Assembly: GCA_030372985.1 (NCBI GenBank) | Contig: JAUCQB010000140.1 | Span: forward strand, 54,319 to 118,318 | DNA length: 64,000 nt | Direction of reading: 5' to 3' | Source: Phycisphaerae bacterium | GTDB lineage: Bacteria > Planctomycetota > Phycisphaerae > UBA1845 > PWPN01 | Shown here: positions 1-9,033 of the stretch, one piece after another | Numbering within the stretch: position 1 is the stretch's first letter | Layout of the letters: every line of letters starts with the position of its first letter | Notes under the pieces: model-generated | What the model saw: the letters and a program-made list of their open reading frames with translations, nothing else | Database searches by the model: none | What the model was told of the DNA's origin: nothing | Program-made: the position numbers and the translations under genes

Positions 1-1371
1 GACGACGCCGCTGAGCGTGGTCTTGACGGTCGCTTCCAGGGCGACGTCCGCGACGCTGTTCTTCGCCGCGGCGACCCGGACTTTCTGTTTGACGGCCTTG
101 AAGCCGGGTTTGCCGATGCTCAGGTCATAGGAGCCGGGTTTGAGCTTGCCGAAGAAGTAGTTGCCCATCGGGTCAGACGCAAAGGGCTTTCTGCCGATAC
201 TCACTTCGGCACCGTCGAGCCGCACGCCCAGGCCGGCGACGGTGACCGTGCCGCTGATGGCGCCCGTGACGTCGGTCGGCTTGGCCAGTGCCGCGACCAC
301 CGTGTACTGGTAATGCGGCTTGGTGGGCGAGCCGTCCGGATTGATGCCGCTTTCAGGATACACGTAGTCGAACTGCTGCCAGCCCTCGTTGGAGAACTCA
401 AAGGGAAACGCCGCCACGAGTTCGGGCCAGTTCGGGTAGTGGTCGCGGAAGGCCCGCATGGCGTAGTCCGCGCGGTTGTACTCGTCGATGATCGGGTGCC
501 CTTCTGACTTGGTGTAAACGGCGTTGCCCAGGTTCCATCCCGTTTCGGTGATCATGACCCTGACATCGTTCCGCCCGAAATCCCGCAGCTTGGCCAGTTC
601 CAGCAGGTACGAGTCGATGGTCAGGTCCGAACCCGGTTTGACGGTCTTGTCGTGGTGGTTGAGCGATGGCGGGCGATTCATCGGGTACGGATGACACGAC
701 CACAGGTCAAACGACTTGATGAACTCGGGGTTTGCCTTGCAGAGCTTCTCGGCCCACTCGGGGCTGGTTGCCAAGCCGCCGTTGAGGATCTTGATCCGTG
801 AGTCGCCGATGGAGCGAATCGCCTTGGCCACCGCGACAAAGAAGTCGGCATACTCCTGAGGACTGGGCCGGCCGCTCCATTCAACTGCCAGGTTGGGCTC
901 GTTCCACACCTCGATGTAAAGCGGGCACATATCCGTCCGCGGCAGACCGGCCACCACGCGTTTGACCGCCTGGGCGATGGAGGTGTAATCGCCCGGAGCG
1001 TCGGCCTCGGGCTTGCGCCAGCCACCGCCGCCGTAATGGCCGCCGAGCCGTAGCACGGGGATCAACTCAAGCTGGTAGCACTTGTTGACGTAGTCAATCC
1101 AGCCCTGTGGCGGCTGTCTGGTGTTCTTGTCGATATCCGCCAGCAGCGTTTTGGCATATCCCCAACGTCCGACCAGATACCGCGCCCAGCGGAGGTGTTT
1201 GTCCCCCTTCGTACCGTTAGCCCCGTCACCGACCAAAAGGTGTGCCCCGTAGAAGTTGTTCGGCAGGGCGTAGGACGACCCTGGCGGCGCGGCCTTCTCA
1301 GCGGCCAGCGCGGCCGTGGTCCACCCGGCAATCAGCAGCCATCCGACAGTACCCCTTGTCACGTGTCGCAT
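1..1371 (-). CDS. Secreted clan GH-A-like glycoside hydrolase with C-terminal CarboxypepD_reg/PEGA-like domain (3' end outside window)
   Basis: The open frame runs from an ATG at 1371 to the window edge, 457 codons without a stop, so the C-terminus is missing. Residues 1-24 form a signal peptide ending ALAA. A TIM-barrel-like region follows with EVWNEPN (Glu at about residue 158, the expected acid/base of clan GH-A enzymes) and later MITETGWN (Glu at about 274, a plausible nucleophile), plus DLWSCHPYP. The last ~90 residues (ISGTVTVAGLGVRLDGAEV..., GNYFFGKLKPGSYDLSI) look like a carboxypeptidase-regulatory or PEGA beta-sandwich. The likely role is extracellular or periplasmic attack on a plant or algal polysaccharide, but the substrate cannot be read from sequence. 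It is transcribed divergently from the DoxX fusion gene. It could belong to GH39, GH5 or an unclassified GH-A family. Confidence 0.8.
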   Translation of the reverse strand, partial: MRHVTRGTVGWLLIAGWTTAALAAEKAAPPGSSYALPNNFYGAHLLVGDGANGTKGDKHLRWARYLVGRWGYAKTLLADIDKNTRQPPQGWIDYVNKCYQLELIPVLRLGGHYGGGGWRKPEADAPGDYTSIAQAVKRVVAGLPRTDMCPLYIEVWNEPNLAVEWSGRPSPQEYADFFVAVAKAIRSIGDSRIKILNGGLATSPEWAEKLCKANPEFIKSFDLWSCHPYPMNRPPSLNHHDKTVKPGSDLTIDSYLLELAKLRDFGRNDVRVMITETGWNLGNAVYTKSEGHPIIDEYNRADYAMRAFRDHYPNWPELVAAFPFEFSNEGWQQFDYVYPESGINPDGSPTKPHYQYTVVAALAKPTDVTGAISGTVTVAGLGVRLDGAEVSIGRKPFASDPMGNYFFGKLKPGSYDLSIGKPGFKAVKQKVRVAAAKNSVADVALEATVKTTLSGVV

Positions 1372-1549
1372 GCAGGTCTCTCCGGTTGCCACACACAGGA
1401 CTGTTGTCTTTTCAGGATCCTCTTCCTGTCGACCATAACCCCGTCCTTGCCCTGTGGCAATCCCATTTTCTCCCGCATGTGGTATCATGAGCGGTGGGCC
1501 GAGCGGACAGGCGGTCTTGTTCCCCCCGGGTGCTTTGGGAGTTGCTGAA

Positions 1550-3088
1550 ATGAAGGCAAGCGAGCAGTCAAAAGTCAGAACCTGGGCGTTCACACTTTTG
1601 CGTGTCGCTGTCGGCTGGCACCTGCTCTACGAGGGGGTGGTGAAGCTGACGGCGAAGAACTGGACATCCGCCGAGTACCTGCGCGATGCAACCTGGATGT
1701 TCGCGGATACGTTTCGTCGCCTGGCTGACTCGCCGGAGATGCTGCGAGTCGTGGACCTCCTGAACGTCTGGGGCCTGACGCTAATCGGCCTGGCGCTGGT
1801 TCTCGGTTTCCTGACTCGTTTGTCGGCAGGGCTCGGCGCCGTGCTGATTGCGCTGTACTACTTGTCCAACCCGCCGTTCATCGGTTTGCAGGGAATGGCC
1901 GGCGAGGGCAGCTACCTCATCGTTAACAAGAACCTCGTTGAGATCGTCTGTCTTGTTGTCCTCCTGCTCCTTCCACGGACCTGGATGTACGGCATCGACC
2001 ATCTGCTGGCGGCGTTCCGTGGGCGCAGGAAGCTCGCTGCCGACGCAGGCGCCGGCGGGCCGGCCCAGGTCCCCTGCACTGCATCCGAGGACGTGCCTCC
2101 GCCGCGCAGGCAGCTGCTCAAACACCTGGTGGGCCTGCCCATTCTGGGAGCCTTCGGTTTTTCCGTGTATCAGAAGCGCGAATACGACAGCCTGGAGGAA
2201 AAGTACCTCATCGAGGCCGGGGCCGACGGCCGGACATCGGCAACGCTGAAGTCGTTCTCCTTTTCCAGGCTGTCCGAGCTGAAAGGCACGATGAGCTTCG
2301 GCCGGATCGGGAACCTGAAGGTCAGCAGGGTGATTCTGGGGGGCAACCTTGTCGGCGGCTGGGCCCACGCCCGGGACCTGTTGTACGTCTCCGACCTGGT
2401 CATGGCCTATCACAGCGACGAGCGGGTGATCAACACCTTTCGGCTGGCCGAGAAGTGCGGCATCAACACCTTCTTGACTCACCCCAAGCTGCTGCGAATT
2501 GTCAGGAAATACTGGCACGCGTATGGCGGCCGCATCCAGTTCATCTCCGACTGCGGCGGGGCGGATTTGCATGAAGCGGTCAGGCTCTCCATCGACGGCG
2601 GAGCCCATGCCTGCTATGTCCAGGGGGGGACGGCCGACAGGCTGGTTGAAGAGGGCAGATTTGATGAGATTCGCCGGGCTCTCGATACCATCCGGTCGCA
2701 CGGACTGCCGGCGGGAATCGGGGGCCATCGCATCAAGACGGTGAGGGGCTGCGTCGAGGAGGGAATCCGGCCCGACTTCTGGATGAAGACGCTTCACCAC
2801 CACAACTACTGGTCGGCCAGGCCGGGGGAGAAAGACAACGACAACAACTTTTGCCTCGAGCCCGATGAAACGATCGCCTTGATGAAGACGCTCGATGAAC
2901 CGTGGATTGCCTTCAAAGTGCTTGCCGCCGGAGCCATCCGCCCTCAGGATGGCTTCAAGTACGCTTTCGAAAGCGGCGCGGACTTCATCTGTGTCGGCAT
3001 GTACGACTTCCAGATCGTGCAGGATGTCAACATCGCTGCCGAGGCGCTGGCCAACACGGCCAAACGCTCGAGGCCGTGGCGGGGGTAG
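1550..3088 (+). CDS. DoxX-like membrane domain fused to aldo/keto reductase-like TIM barrel
   Basis: 512 aa using the ATG at 1550, preceded by GGGAG seven bases upstream; the longer frame from 1454 lacks a ribosome site. Residues ~1-150 hold four hydrophobic segments typical of DoxX/TQO-small-like proteins (LRVAVGWHLLYEGVVKL, then a conserved GxGS-type loop). A linker rich in Ala/Gly/Pro leads to PPRRQLLKHLVGLPILGAFGF, which looks like a second membrane or Tat-like segment. From ~residue 235 a TIM-barrel region begins with IGNLKVSRVILGGN, like planctomycete aldo/keto-like oxidoreductases, and ends with a VLAAGAI...ADFICVGMYDFQ segment. The fusion suggests a membrane-tethered, outward-facing oxidoreductase coupled to a DoxX module; substrate unknown. 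The end lies 15 bases from the convergent apbE gene. Confidence 0.75.
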   Translation: MKASEQSKVRTWAFTLLRVAVGWHLLYEGVVKLTAKNWTSAEYLRDATWMFADTFRRLADSPEMLRVVDLLNVWGLTLIGLALVLGFLTRLSAGLGAVLIALYYLSNPPFIGLQGMAGEGSYLIVNKNLVEIVCLVVLLLLPRTWMYGIDHLLAAFRGRRKLAADAGAGGPAQVPCTASEDVPPPRRQLLKHLVGLPILGAFGFSVYQKREYDSLEEKYLIEAGADGRTSATLKSFSFSRLSELKGTMSFGRIGNLKVSRVILGGNLVGGWAHARDLLYVSDLVMAYHSDERVINTFRLAEKCGINTFLTHPKLLRIVRKYWHAYGGRIQFISDCGGADLHEAVRLSIDGGAHACYVQGGTADRLVEEGRFDEIRRALDTIRSHGLPAGIGGHRIKTVRGCVEEGIRPDFWMKTLHHHNYWSARPGEKDNDNNFCLEPDETIALMKTLDEPWIAFKVLAAGAIRPQDGFKYAFESGADFICVGMYDFQIVQDVNIAAEALANTAKRSRPWRG

Positions 3089-3103
3089 CAGGGGTGTCGG
3101 AGG

Positions 3104-4300
3104 TCACCCCGATGCGGGAAACGCAGAGGAGGGTTTGTCGGCGAGGACTCCATTTTCCTTCTTGATCAGGAATAAGGCTGCCAACCCCTTTCGCTCGGCG
3201 AGATCAAATCCTTCCTCCGGTCCCAGAACCATCAGCGCGGTTGCCCAGGCATCTGCCAACGCACAATCGGTGTGGATGACGGTGACCGAGGCAAGGTTGT
3301 GTTCCACCGGCCGGCACGTTCGCGGGTCGATGGTGTGGGATATTCGCCGCCCGTCCCGGAGGTAGAAAACGCGGTAGTCTCCTGAGGTTGCGGCGGATCG
3401 ATCGGCCAGTTCGATCACGCGATGCACCGCAGGGGCACCGGTGATTGGTCGCTCGATCGCGATGCGCCATGGTTTGTTGGAGGCGCTGCTGCCTTTTGCC
3501 CGCACTTCGCCGCCGATTTCGACCATGTAGTTGTGGATGTCCGACTCGTCGAGCAGCCCGGCGATGCAGTCAACTGCGTACCCTTTGGCGATCCCTGAAA
3601 GGTCGCACCGGATATCGTCTCTGTTCTTGCACACAGTTCGGGCAACAGGGTCAAGTTCGAGAAATCGGTATCCGATCCGCGCCCGGAGGAGATCGCCCTC
3701 ATTGTCCCGCGGGGCAGAAGCTCGAAATTCGCCAGGGCCGAACCCGTAAGCCTCGACCGCGGGACCGACCGTGACGTCGAATGCGCCGCAGGTTTCTTCA
3801 CTGACTCGCAGTGCCAGCCGAAGAACATGAGAAAGATCTTCCGAGATTCGCATGGGCGAGGCCGACGGGTGATGATTGAGTTGCGCAATCTCGGAATCGG
3901 GCAGATACGGCGACATCCGGCCGACGATCTGGTTGAGCCGGCTCTCGATGGCCCGGTGAAGCTCACCTGAGGAGGGTGAACGCCTGGACGCGATGTACTT
4001 GATGACGTAACGCGTGCCCATCGTGGCGCCGATCAGGCGCTGTTTGTCCCGGCGTCGAAATGGGAGCCATCGTGGCAAGGCCGGACCCCGAACTGCCGGC
4101 AAAAGAGACGCACTTCGACTGGCGGCAATACCTGTGGTGCGGCCGGCGCCAGTGAGTGTATCGTCCCGCTCGCGGAAGGAGCAGTATGGACAGGATGGCG
4201 GATGCTTGGGCTCCAGAGCCCCGGCAACGAACCACCGCCAAGTGTGTTGCCTGGCCTCCTGCACTTGATTGCCGCCAGCCCAGCCGCTAAGCTGTCGCAT
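3104..4300 (-). CDS. apbE: FAD:protein FMN transferase (ApbE family)
   Basis: ApbE enzymes move FMN from FAD onto a Thr/Ser of exported flavoproteins. The family hallmarks are present: GATMGTRYVIKY near the start of the conserved core, GAFDVTVGPAVEAYGFG, DLSGIAKGYAVD (substrate/FAD loop), YMVEIGGEVRAKG, and the C-terminal SHTIDPRTCRPVEHNLASV with DCALADAWATALMVLG (metal and FAD region). The start is uncertain. The ATG at 4300 gives 398 aa with an N-terminus rich in Arg/Pro that does not look like a normal signal peptide; the ATG at 4021 gives 305 aa but cuts into the conserved TMGT motif, so a non-ATG start near 4100 is possible. It is divergent from tkt. No obvious NqrB/RnfG-type substrate lies nearby. 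Confidence 0.85.
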   Translation of the reverse strand: MRQLSGWAGGNQVQEARQHTWRWFVAGALEPKHPPSCPYCSFRERDDTLTGAGRTTGIAASRSASLLPAVRGPALPRWLPFRRRDKQRLIGATMGTRYVIKYIASRRSPSSGELHRAIESRLNQIVGRMSPYLPDSEIAQLNHHPSASPMRISEDLSHVLRLALRVSEETCGAFDVTVGPAVEAYGFGPGEFRASAPRDNEGDLLRARIGYRFLELDPVARTVCKNRDDIRCDLSGIAKGYAVDCIAGLLDESDIHNYMVEIGGEVRAKGSSASNKPWRIAIERPITGAPAVHRVIELADRSAATSGDYRVFYLRDGRRISHTIDPRTCRPVEHNLASVTVIHTDCALADAWATALMVLGPEEGFDLAERKGLAALFLIKKENGVLADKPSSAFPASG

Positions 4301-4357
4301 CCGCTGTCGGTCATCGGGGCCAAGCGTCCTTAACGTTATATTTCGCAGGTAATTAGG

Positions 4358-6292
4358 ATGAGCAATCCGTTGGAATCCCGCGTCATCGAGTTGGGCAAGC
4401 ACGTTGTGAGAATGACCACTGCCGCCGGTTCGGGGCATCCGTCGAGCGCTTTGTCGCTCGGGCACATCGTCGGGACGCTGATGTACGAACAGATGCGCTA
4501 TGACCCGGGCAACCCCTGGAACCCGGCCAGCGACCGGCTGGTTCTCAGCGAAGGGCATTCGGTGCCCATCGTGTATGCCACCTACGCGGATCTGGGCGGG
4601 GTGGTGGGCAAATCGCCGGCCGCCAAGCGGGCCCTGACGCTCGATGATCTTAAGACCCTTCGCGAACTCGACAGCGTTCTTGACGGTCACCCCAACCCGG
4701 CCGAAGGGTTCCCGTTTTTCGACGCGGCCACGGGTTCGCTTGGGCAGGGCCTGTCGGTCGGAGCCGGCCTGGCGCTCGGTGCCCGGCTCTGCAAGATCGA
4801 CAAGCGGATCTTCGTGATCATCGGCGACGGTGAGTCGCGGGAAGGGCAGATCTGGGAGGCGCTCGACTTCATCATCGACCACAAGCTGGTCAACGTCTGC
4901 CCGATCTTCAACTGCAACGGCCAGGGCCAGGCGGATTACGTCTCCAAGCAGCAGTCGGCCGACGTGCTGGTCGGCAAGCTCAAGGCTTTTGGCTATGACG
5001 TGCAGGACGTCGACGGCCACAAGATGGACCAGATCGCTGCGGCGGTCGCCAAGGTCGGCAAAGGCTCGATGCCGATCGCAATCGTGGCCCGCACGCAGAA
5101 AGGTTGGGGCGTTGATTCCCTCAAGGATAAGTCCAACCATGGCAAGCCGCTGACGGCCGCGCAGGTCGCCGACGCTGAGGCCAGCCTGGACAGAGTGGCG
5201 GCCGGACTAAAGCCCTCCAAGGCGTCCGGCCCGGCCCCCAAACCGCCGATGCCGCCCTCGGCTAATGGCCCGGCCAACAAGGACAAGATCGCCGTCATGC
5301 CTTTCGCCGAGGCGGTCGCCAAGACCGGCATGGCCGAAGCGGTAGCCAAGAATAAGCTCTCGACGCGGCGAGCCTACGGTGCGGCCCTGGTCGCACTCGG
5401 TCATGCCGACGAACGTATCGTTGCTCTCGACGGCGACGTCAGCAACTCGACTTTCGCCAATCTTTTCGGCAAGACGTTCCCGAATCGCTTCTTCGAGTGC
5501 AAGATTGCCGAGCAGAACATGATCTCGGTGGCCGCGGGTCTCTCGGCCGCCGGCTATATTCCGTTTGCCAGCAGTTTCGCCAAGTTTCTGGCTCGCGGCT
5601 ATGACCAGTTGGAGATGGCCGCGATTACCCGAGCAAACGTCAAGCTCGTCGGTTCGCACGCCGGCTGTTCGCTGGGCGCCGACGGCCCCAGCCAGATGAG
5701 TCTGCCTGACTTGGCCTACTTTCGTGCGTACACCAGCGCGGACGACGGTCGGGGCAATCCGGCGCTGACCTTCTTCCATCCGGCCGACGCCGTGGCTGCG
5801 TACCGCCTGACCGAGATGGCGGCTAACATCAACGGCCTGTGCTATGTCCGAACCCACCGACCGGACGTCCCCCTGATCTATCCGCAGGATGCGACCTTCA
5901 AGCGTGGCGGCTGTGGCAAGCTGGCCGAGGGTAACGCGGTGACGGTCGTCGGCAGCGGGTATATGACCACGCTGGCCCTGGCGGCGGTTCGCGAACTGGA
6001 GAAGGCCGGCGTCAAGTGCAACCTGTTCGACGCCTACTGCCTGCCGATGGATGCCGAGCCGATCCTGTCGGCCGCGCGCAAGGCCAACGGAGTGATCCTG
6101 ACGGTCGAGGACAATTTCGCCGGCGGGTTCAATGCCGCCCTGGCCGAGGCGGCCGCTCGCAGCGGCGATGTGAAGGTTTTCGCCATGACCTGCCCGCGGA
6201 TTCCCAAGTCCGGCAAGGACGGCGACGTCGTCCTGGCCTCTCTCGGCCTCGGTGTGAAGAACATCGTGGCGAGGGCCAAAGAACTAGGGTAG
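4358..6292 (+). CDS. tkt: Transketolase
   Basis: 644 aa, full length. It transfers two-carbon ketol units between sugar phosphates in the non-oxidative pentose phosphate pathway and uses thiamine diphosphate. The N-terminal half carries AAGSGHPSSALS, GSLGQGLSVGAG and the ThDP/Mg motif GDGESREGQIWEA followed by an Asn-rich loop (FNCNGQGQ). A low-complexity Ala/Pro linker (~residues 285-310) separates it from the pyrimidine-binding half (LDGDVSNSTFANLF, ECKIAEQNMISVAAG) and the C-terminal transketolase domain (VTVVGSGYMTTLALAAV). The linker is longer than in Escherichia coli TktA. It is a single gene followed by a hairpin terminator at 6390-6422, and is divergent from apbE. Confidence 0.95.
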   Translation: MSNPLESRVIELGKHVVRMTTAAGSGHPSSALSLGHIVGTLMYEQMRYDPGNPWNPASDRLVLSEGHSVPIVYATYADLGGVVGKSPAAKRALTLDDLKTLRELDSVLDGHPNPAEGFPFFDAATGSLGQGLSVGAGLALGARLCKIDKRIFVIIGDGESREGQIWEALDFIIDHKLVNVCPIFNCNGQGQADYVSKQQSADVLVGKLKAFGYDVQDVDGHKMDQIAAAVAKVGKGSMPIAIVARTQKGWGVDSLKDKSNHGKPLTAAQVADAEASLDRVAAGLKPSKASGPAPKPPMPPSANGPANKDKIAVMPFAEAVAKTGMAEAVAKNKLSTRRAYGAALVALGHADERIVALDGDVSNSTFANLFGKTFPNRFFECKIAEQNMISVAAGLSAAGYIPFASSFAKFLARGYDQLEMAAITRANVKLVGSHAGCSLGADGPSQMSLPDLAYFRAYTSADDGRGNPALTFFHPADAVAAYRLTEMAANINGLCYVRTHRPDVPLIYPQDATFKRGGCGKLAEGNAVTVVGSGYMTTLALAAVRELEKAGVKCNLFDAYCLPMDAEPILSAARKANGVILTVEDNFAGGFNAALAEAAARSGDVKVFAMTCPRIPKSGKDGDVVLASLGLGVKNIVARAKELG

Positions 6293-6342
6293 GGCATGGT
6301 CGAGGTCGCCAAAGCGGCCGAGACCTGCCTTCGTTTTCAAGC

Positions 6343-6374
6343 GGCAGGTCTCGCTTCGCTCGACGCTGCCCTAC
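6343..6374. repeat. Dispersed GCAGGTCTC...GACGCTGCCCTAC intergenic repeat, copy 1
   Basis: The motif GGCAGGTCTC, an Arg/Ser-like GC-rich centre and GACGCTGCCCTAC recurs at 10861-10900 with an expanded centre. Both copies lie between genes. The upstream half (GACCTGCC at ~6328) can pair with GGCAGGTC, so the unit may form a small hairpin. Function unknown. Confidence 0.5.
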
Positions 6375-6389
6375 TTGAGAAACGCGAAC

Positions 6390-6422
6390 GGGCCTCCCTC
6401 TGGCACAAGCGGCGGGAGGCCC
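6390..6422 (+). terminator. Rho-independent terminator of tkt
   Basis: GGGCCTCCC pairs perfectly with GGGAGGCCC across a 15-base loop, followed by TTATTCTCTT. It sits ~100 bases past the tkt stop and before the secreted beta-helix gene. Confidence 0.7.
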
Positions 6423-6450
6423 TTATTCTCTTCGCGAGTGTGCTGTTTGT

Positions 6451-6535
6451 GTGTGCCGCTGCCGATTTCGGCGAGCCTGGTCGAGCTGTGTCGGCAGTGC
6501 GAGAAAACCCCACTGCTCACAGAGCAGTGGCACAC
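6451..6535. repeat. Fold-back repeat with GTGTGCC/GGCACAC ends, copy 1
   Basis: The outer arms GTGTGCCGCTGCC and GCAGTGGCACAC are inverted and nearly complementary; an inner CACTGCTC...GAGCAGTG palindrome lies at the 3' side. The same core and outer arms occur at 16246-16306. It lies in the leader of the beta-helix gene. Confidence 0.55.
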
Positions 6536-6569
6536 GATTGCCGACTCGCCGCAACGGAGGACCCAAGCC

Positions 6570-8633
6570 ATGTTCGGTGCGCTATTCATGTCCTGTGTGG
6601 TGTCGATCGCTGCAGCCCAAACGCCACCCGCCGCGGAGTGGTATGTGGCCGCCAACGGCAATGACCAATGGTCGGGCCGGCTTGCTGCGCCGAACGACCA
6701 GAAAACCGATGGACCATTCGAGACGCTGGAGCGGGCCAGGGACGAGATTCGCAAGATGAGGAAGAAGCCGGGTGAGTCGCCGGCCGGCATCACCGTCTGG
6801 ATTCGCGGCGGGGATTACCGTCTCGACAAGACCTTCGAGCTTGTGGCCGAGGACAACGGCAGCGAGACGATGCCGATCGCGTACCGGGCCTACAAGGATG
6901 AGAAGGTGCGTCTGCTGGGTGGCAGGAAGGTCACCGGTTTCAAGCCTGTGACCGACCAGGCGGTTCTGGACCGGCTCGAACCGGCCGCCCGCGGCAAGGT
7001 CATGCAGGCCGATCTCAAAGCCGCCGGTGTGACCGACTTTGGCGATCCCGTGGCCGCGGCCAAGCGCATCGAATTGTTCTTTGCCGGCAAGCCGATGCAG
7101 TTGTCGCGATGGCCGAACGAGGGCTTCACCAAGATCGTCGACGTCGTGGGCGGCAAGCCGATCAAGGTCCACGGGAAAGAAGGCGATTCCGTCGGCAAGT
7201 TTGCCTACGAGGGCGATCGCCCCAAGCGCTGGACCGGCGAGAGCGACATCTGGCTGCACGGTTACTGGTTCTGGGATTGGGCCGACGCGTACCAGAAGGT
7301 TGAATCGATCGACACGGATAAGCGCGTCATCAAACTGGTCACGCCGTATCACAACTACGGCTATCGCAAGGAACAGCGATACTATGCGATCAATCTTCTC
7401 TCGGAGATCGACAGCCCGGGCGAATGGTACGTGGATCGCAAGGGCGGCACCCTCTACTTCTGGCCGCCGGCGGACGTGGCGACAAACGAGACGTATGTCT
7501 CGGTTCTCGGGACGGCCGTCAGCATGGACAACGTCACCGATGTGACTTTCCGCGGACTGATCATCGAGTACATCCGTGGCACGGCAATCACCATCAAGGA
7601 GGGCAGGCGGGACCTCATCGCCGCTTGCACGCTGCGCAACATCGGCGGCCAGGCGGTGGTGGTCAGCGGCGGCGAAAAGCACGGCGTGGCCGGTTGCGAT
7701 ATCTGCGACACCGGCGACGGCGGCATCAGCCTCAGCGGCGGCGACCGCGCGAAGCTGATTGCGGGCGAGCACTTTGCGACCAACAATCACATTCATCGGT
7801 ACAGCCGCAACAGCAATACCTACCGCACGGCCGTCAGTCTTGCCGGCGTCGGCTGCCGGGCGGCCAACAATCTGATCCACGATGCCCCGCACATGGCCCT
7901 GGGCCTGAGCGGTAACGAGCACGTGATTGAACTCAATGAGGTGCACCATGTGGTCATGGAAACCGACGATGCCGGGGCGTTCTACATGGGCCGCGACTGG
8001 ACCTGGCGCGGGAACGTGATTCGCCACAACTACTTCCACCACATCGGCGAGTTCAAGAGCTGGGTCGGCACACAGGCCATCTACCTCGATGACTGGGCCA
8101 GCGATGTGAAGGTCTACGGCAACATCTGCCACAAGGTGTTCAGGGCTGTGCTCGTCGGCGGCGGACGTGACAACACCGTCGAAAACAACATTCTCGTGGA
8201 CTGCAACATCGGCATCCACGTCGACTCGCGCGGTCTGGGCTGGGCTAAATCCTACTTCGACCAGAGGGACAACACGCTCACTGAGCGGCTCAATGCGATT
8301 CCCTACAAGGACACGCCATGGAGCACGCGGTACCCGCAACTGCTCACGCTCTACCAGGATGAGCCAGCCTTGGCCAAGTACAACAAGCTGGTGCGCAACG
8401 TGATGGTCGGCTGCGCCAAGCCCATCGACCTGCACGACAAGCTCACCGACAAGATCGTGACCATGCAGGACAACTCCATCGACACGGAGATGTACCTGAA
8501 GGACAGAGAGGCCAACCGCTTTCAGCTCAAACCCGACTCGCCCATGTGGGCCAAGGGTTTCCAGCGCATCCCGGTGGAGAAGATCGGGCTGCAGAAGGAT
8601 GAGTACCGGCCCGCGCTGCCAGAAGCGCAATGA
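6570..8633 (+). CDS. Secreted right-handed parallel beta-helix protein
   Basis: 687 aa from the ATG at 6570, chosen because CGGAGG lies 10-15 bases upstream and the following residues form a signal peptide (MFGALFMSCVVSIAAAQ). The mature N-terminus AAEWYVAANGNDQWSGRL...DGPFETLERARDEIRKM is the standard opening of planctomycete and Bacteroidetes beta-helix proteins related to GH141 and polysaccharide lyases. Residues ~350-600 carry repeated short helical-coil turns with NxI/NxV (LIIEYIRGTAITI, NNLIHDAPHMALGLSGNEHVIELNEVHHV, NNILVDCNIGIHV). Catalytic residues cannot be assigned. It is probably secreted and acts on a complex polysaccharide. It sits alone between a terminator and a complex of inverted repeats. 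Confidence 0.85.
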   Translation: MFGALFMSCVVSIAAAQTPPAAEWYVAANGNDQWSGRLAAPNDQKTDGPFETLERARDEIRKMRKKPGESPAGITVWIRGGDYRLDKTFELVAEDNGSETMPIAYRAYKDEKVRLLGGRKVTGFKPVTDQAVLDRLEPAARGKVMQADLKAAGVTDFGDPVAAAKRIELFFAGKPMQLSRWPNEGFTKIVDVVGGKPIKVHGKEGDSVGKFAYEGDRPKRWTGESDIWLHGYWFWDWADAYQKVESIDTDKRVIKLVTPYHNYGYRKEQRYYAINLLSEIDSPGEWYVDRKGGTLYFWPPADVATNETYVSVLGTAVSMDNVTDVTFRGLIIEYIRGTAITIKEGRRDLIAACTLRNIGGQAVVVSGGEKHGVAGCDICDTGDGGISLSGGDRAKLIAGEHFATNNHIHRYSRNSNTYRTAVSLAGVGCRAANNLIHDAPHMALGLSGNEHVIELNEVHHVVMETDDAGAFYMGRDWTWRGNVIRHNYFHHIGEFKSWVGTQAIYLDDWASDVKVYGNICHKVFRAVLVGGGRDNTVENNILVDCNIGIHVDSRGLGWAKSYFDQRDNTLTERLNAIPYKDTPWSTRYPQLLTLYQDEPALAKYNKLVRNVMVGCAKPIDLHDKLTDKIVTMQDNSIDTEMYLKDREANRFQLKPDSPMWAKGFQRIPVEKIGLQKDEYRPALPEAQ

Positions 8634-8637
8634 AGTG

Positions 8638-8752
8638 GTACCGACGCCCTCGTCGGCACTTGGGTGTTGAGCGAAGCCTCCTTGCCGGACCGATCGAGTG
8701 ATCGAGGAGCACACGGTCTGCACCCGCAATGGGCCGACGAGGTCGTCGGTAC
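8638..8752. repeat. Inverted repeat (GTACCGACG... arms) after the beta-helix gene
   Basis: The left arm at 8638-8659 and the right arm at 8731-8752 match at 20 of 22 positions as reverse complements (GTACCGACGxCCTCGTCGGC). The left arm starts five bases after the preceding stop codon, so it may act as a transcript end or be a small non-autonomous element. Confidence 0.65.
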
Positions 8753-8900
8753 GTGTTTAGCGTGCAAGACAGCGGGTCAGGCACTTTTTGCCGTCTTCTT
8801 GTCGCCAACGAGTCCCGCCGGACTGAGCCAACCTCTCCCAATTGCACCGCGAACCGCTTTTGGGCAAAAAGAGCCAGACCCCAGCACGCTAAACACGTAC
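8749..8900. repeat. Fold-back repeat with perfect 17-base terminal arms
   Basis: GTACGTGTTTAGCGTGC at 8749-8765 is exactly inverted at 8884-8900. Just inside, GGGTCAGGCACTTTTTGCC is again matched, imperfectly, by GGGCAAAAAGAGCCAGACCC, so the arms total about 40 bases. The shape is that of a MITE or a REP-type element. It shares four bases with the neighbouring inverted repeat. Confidence 0.7.
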
Positions 8901-9033
8901 GGGCGTCGGCCCTACTTGACGGCCCGGCCCGAGCGTTGGGCCTACTGTGCCTGAAGCAGACGGTGTCCAGTGATGTAGCTGCCAACCGGGAGGCGGCGGG
9001 GCCGGGGGGTGCGGGTTGACCGGGAGGCCGTTC

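Larger units (their letters stand above)
8634..9033. other. Gene-free stretch with two overlapping fold-back repeats
   Basis: Between the beta-helix gene and the AAA ATPase gene I see no supported coding frame. The stretch is taken up by inverted repeats described separately (8638-8752 and 8749-8900) followed by ~130 bases of GC-rich sequence with no recognised signal. Confidence 0.6.

Noticed and set aside
4303..5140. Upstream extension of the ApbE frame into tkt
   Set aside because: Overlaps transketolase in antisense; translated region has no ApbE features before the TMGT core.
6582..8729. 715-residue open frame on the minus strand
   Set aside because: Antisense shadow of the beta-helix protein; rich in His/Val/Asp without any domain.
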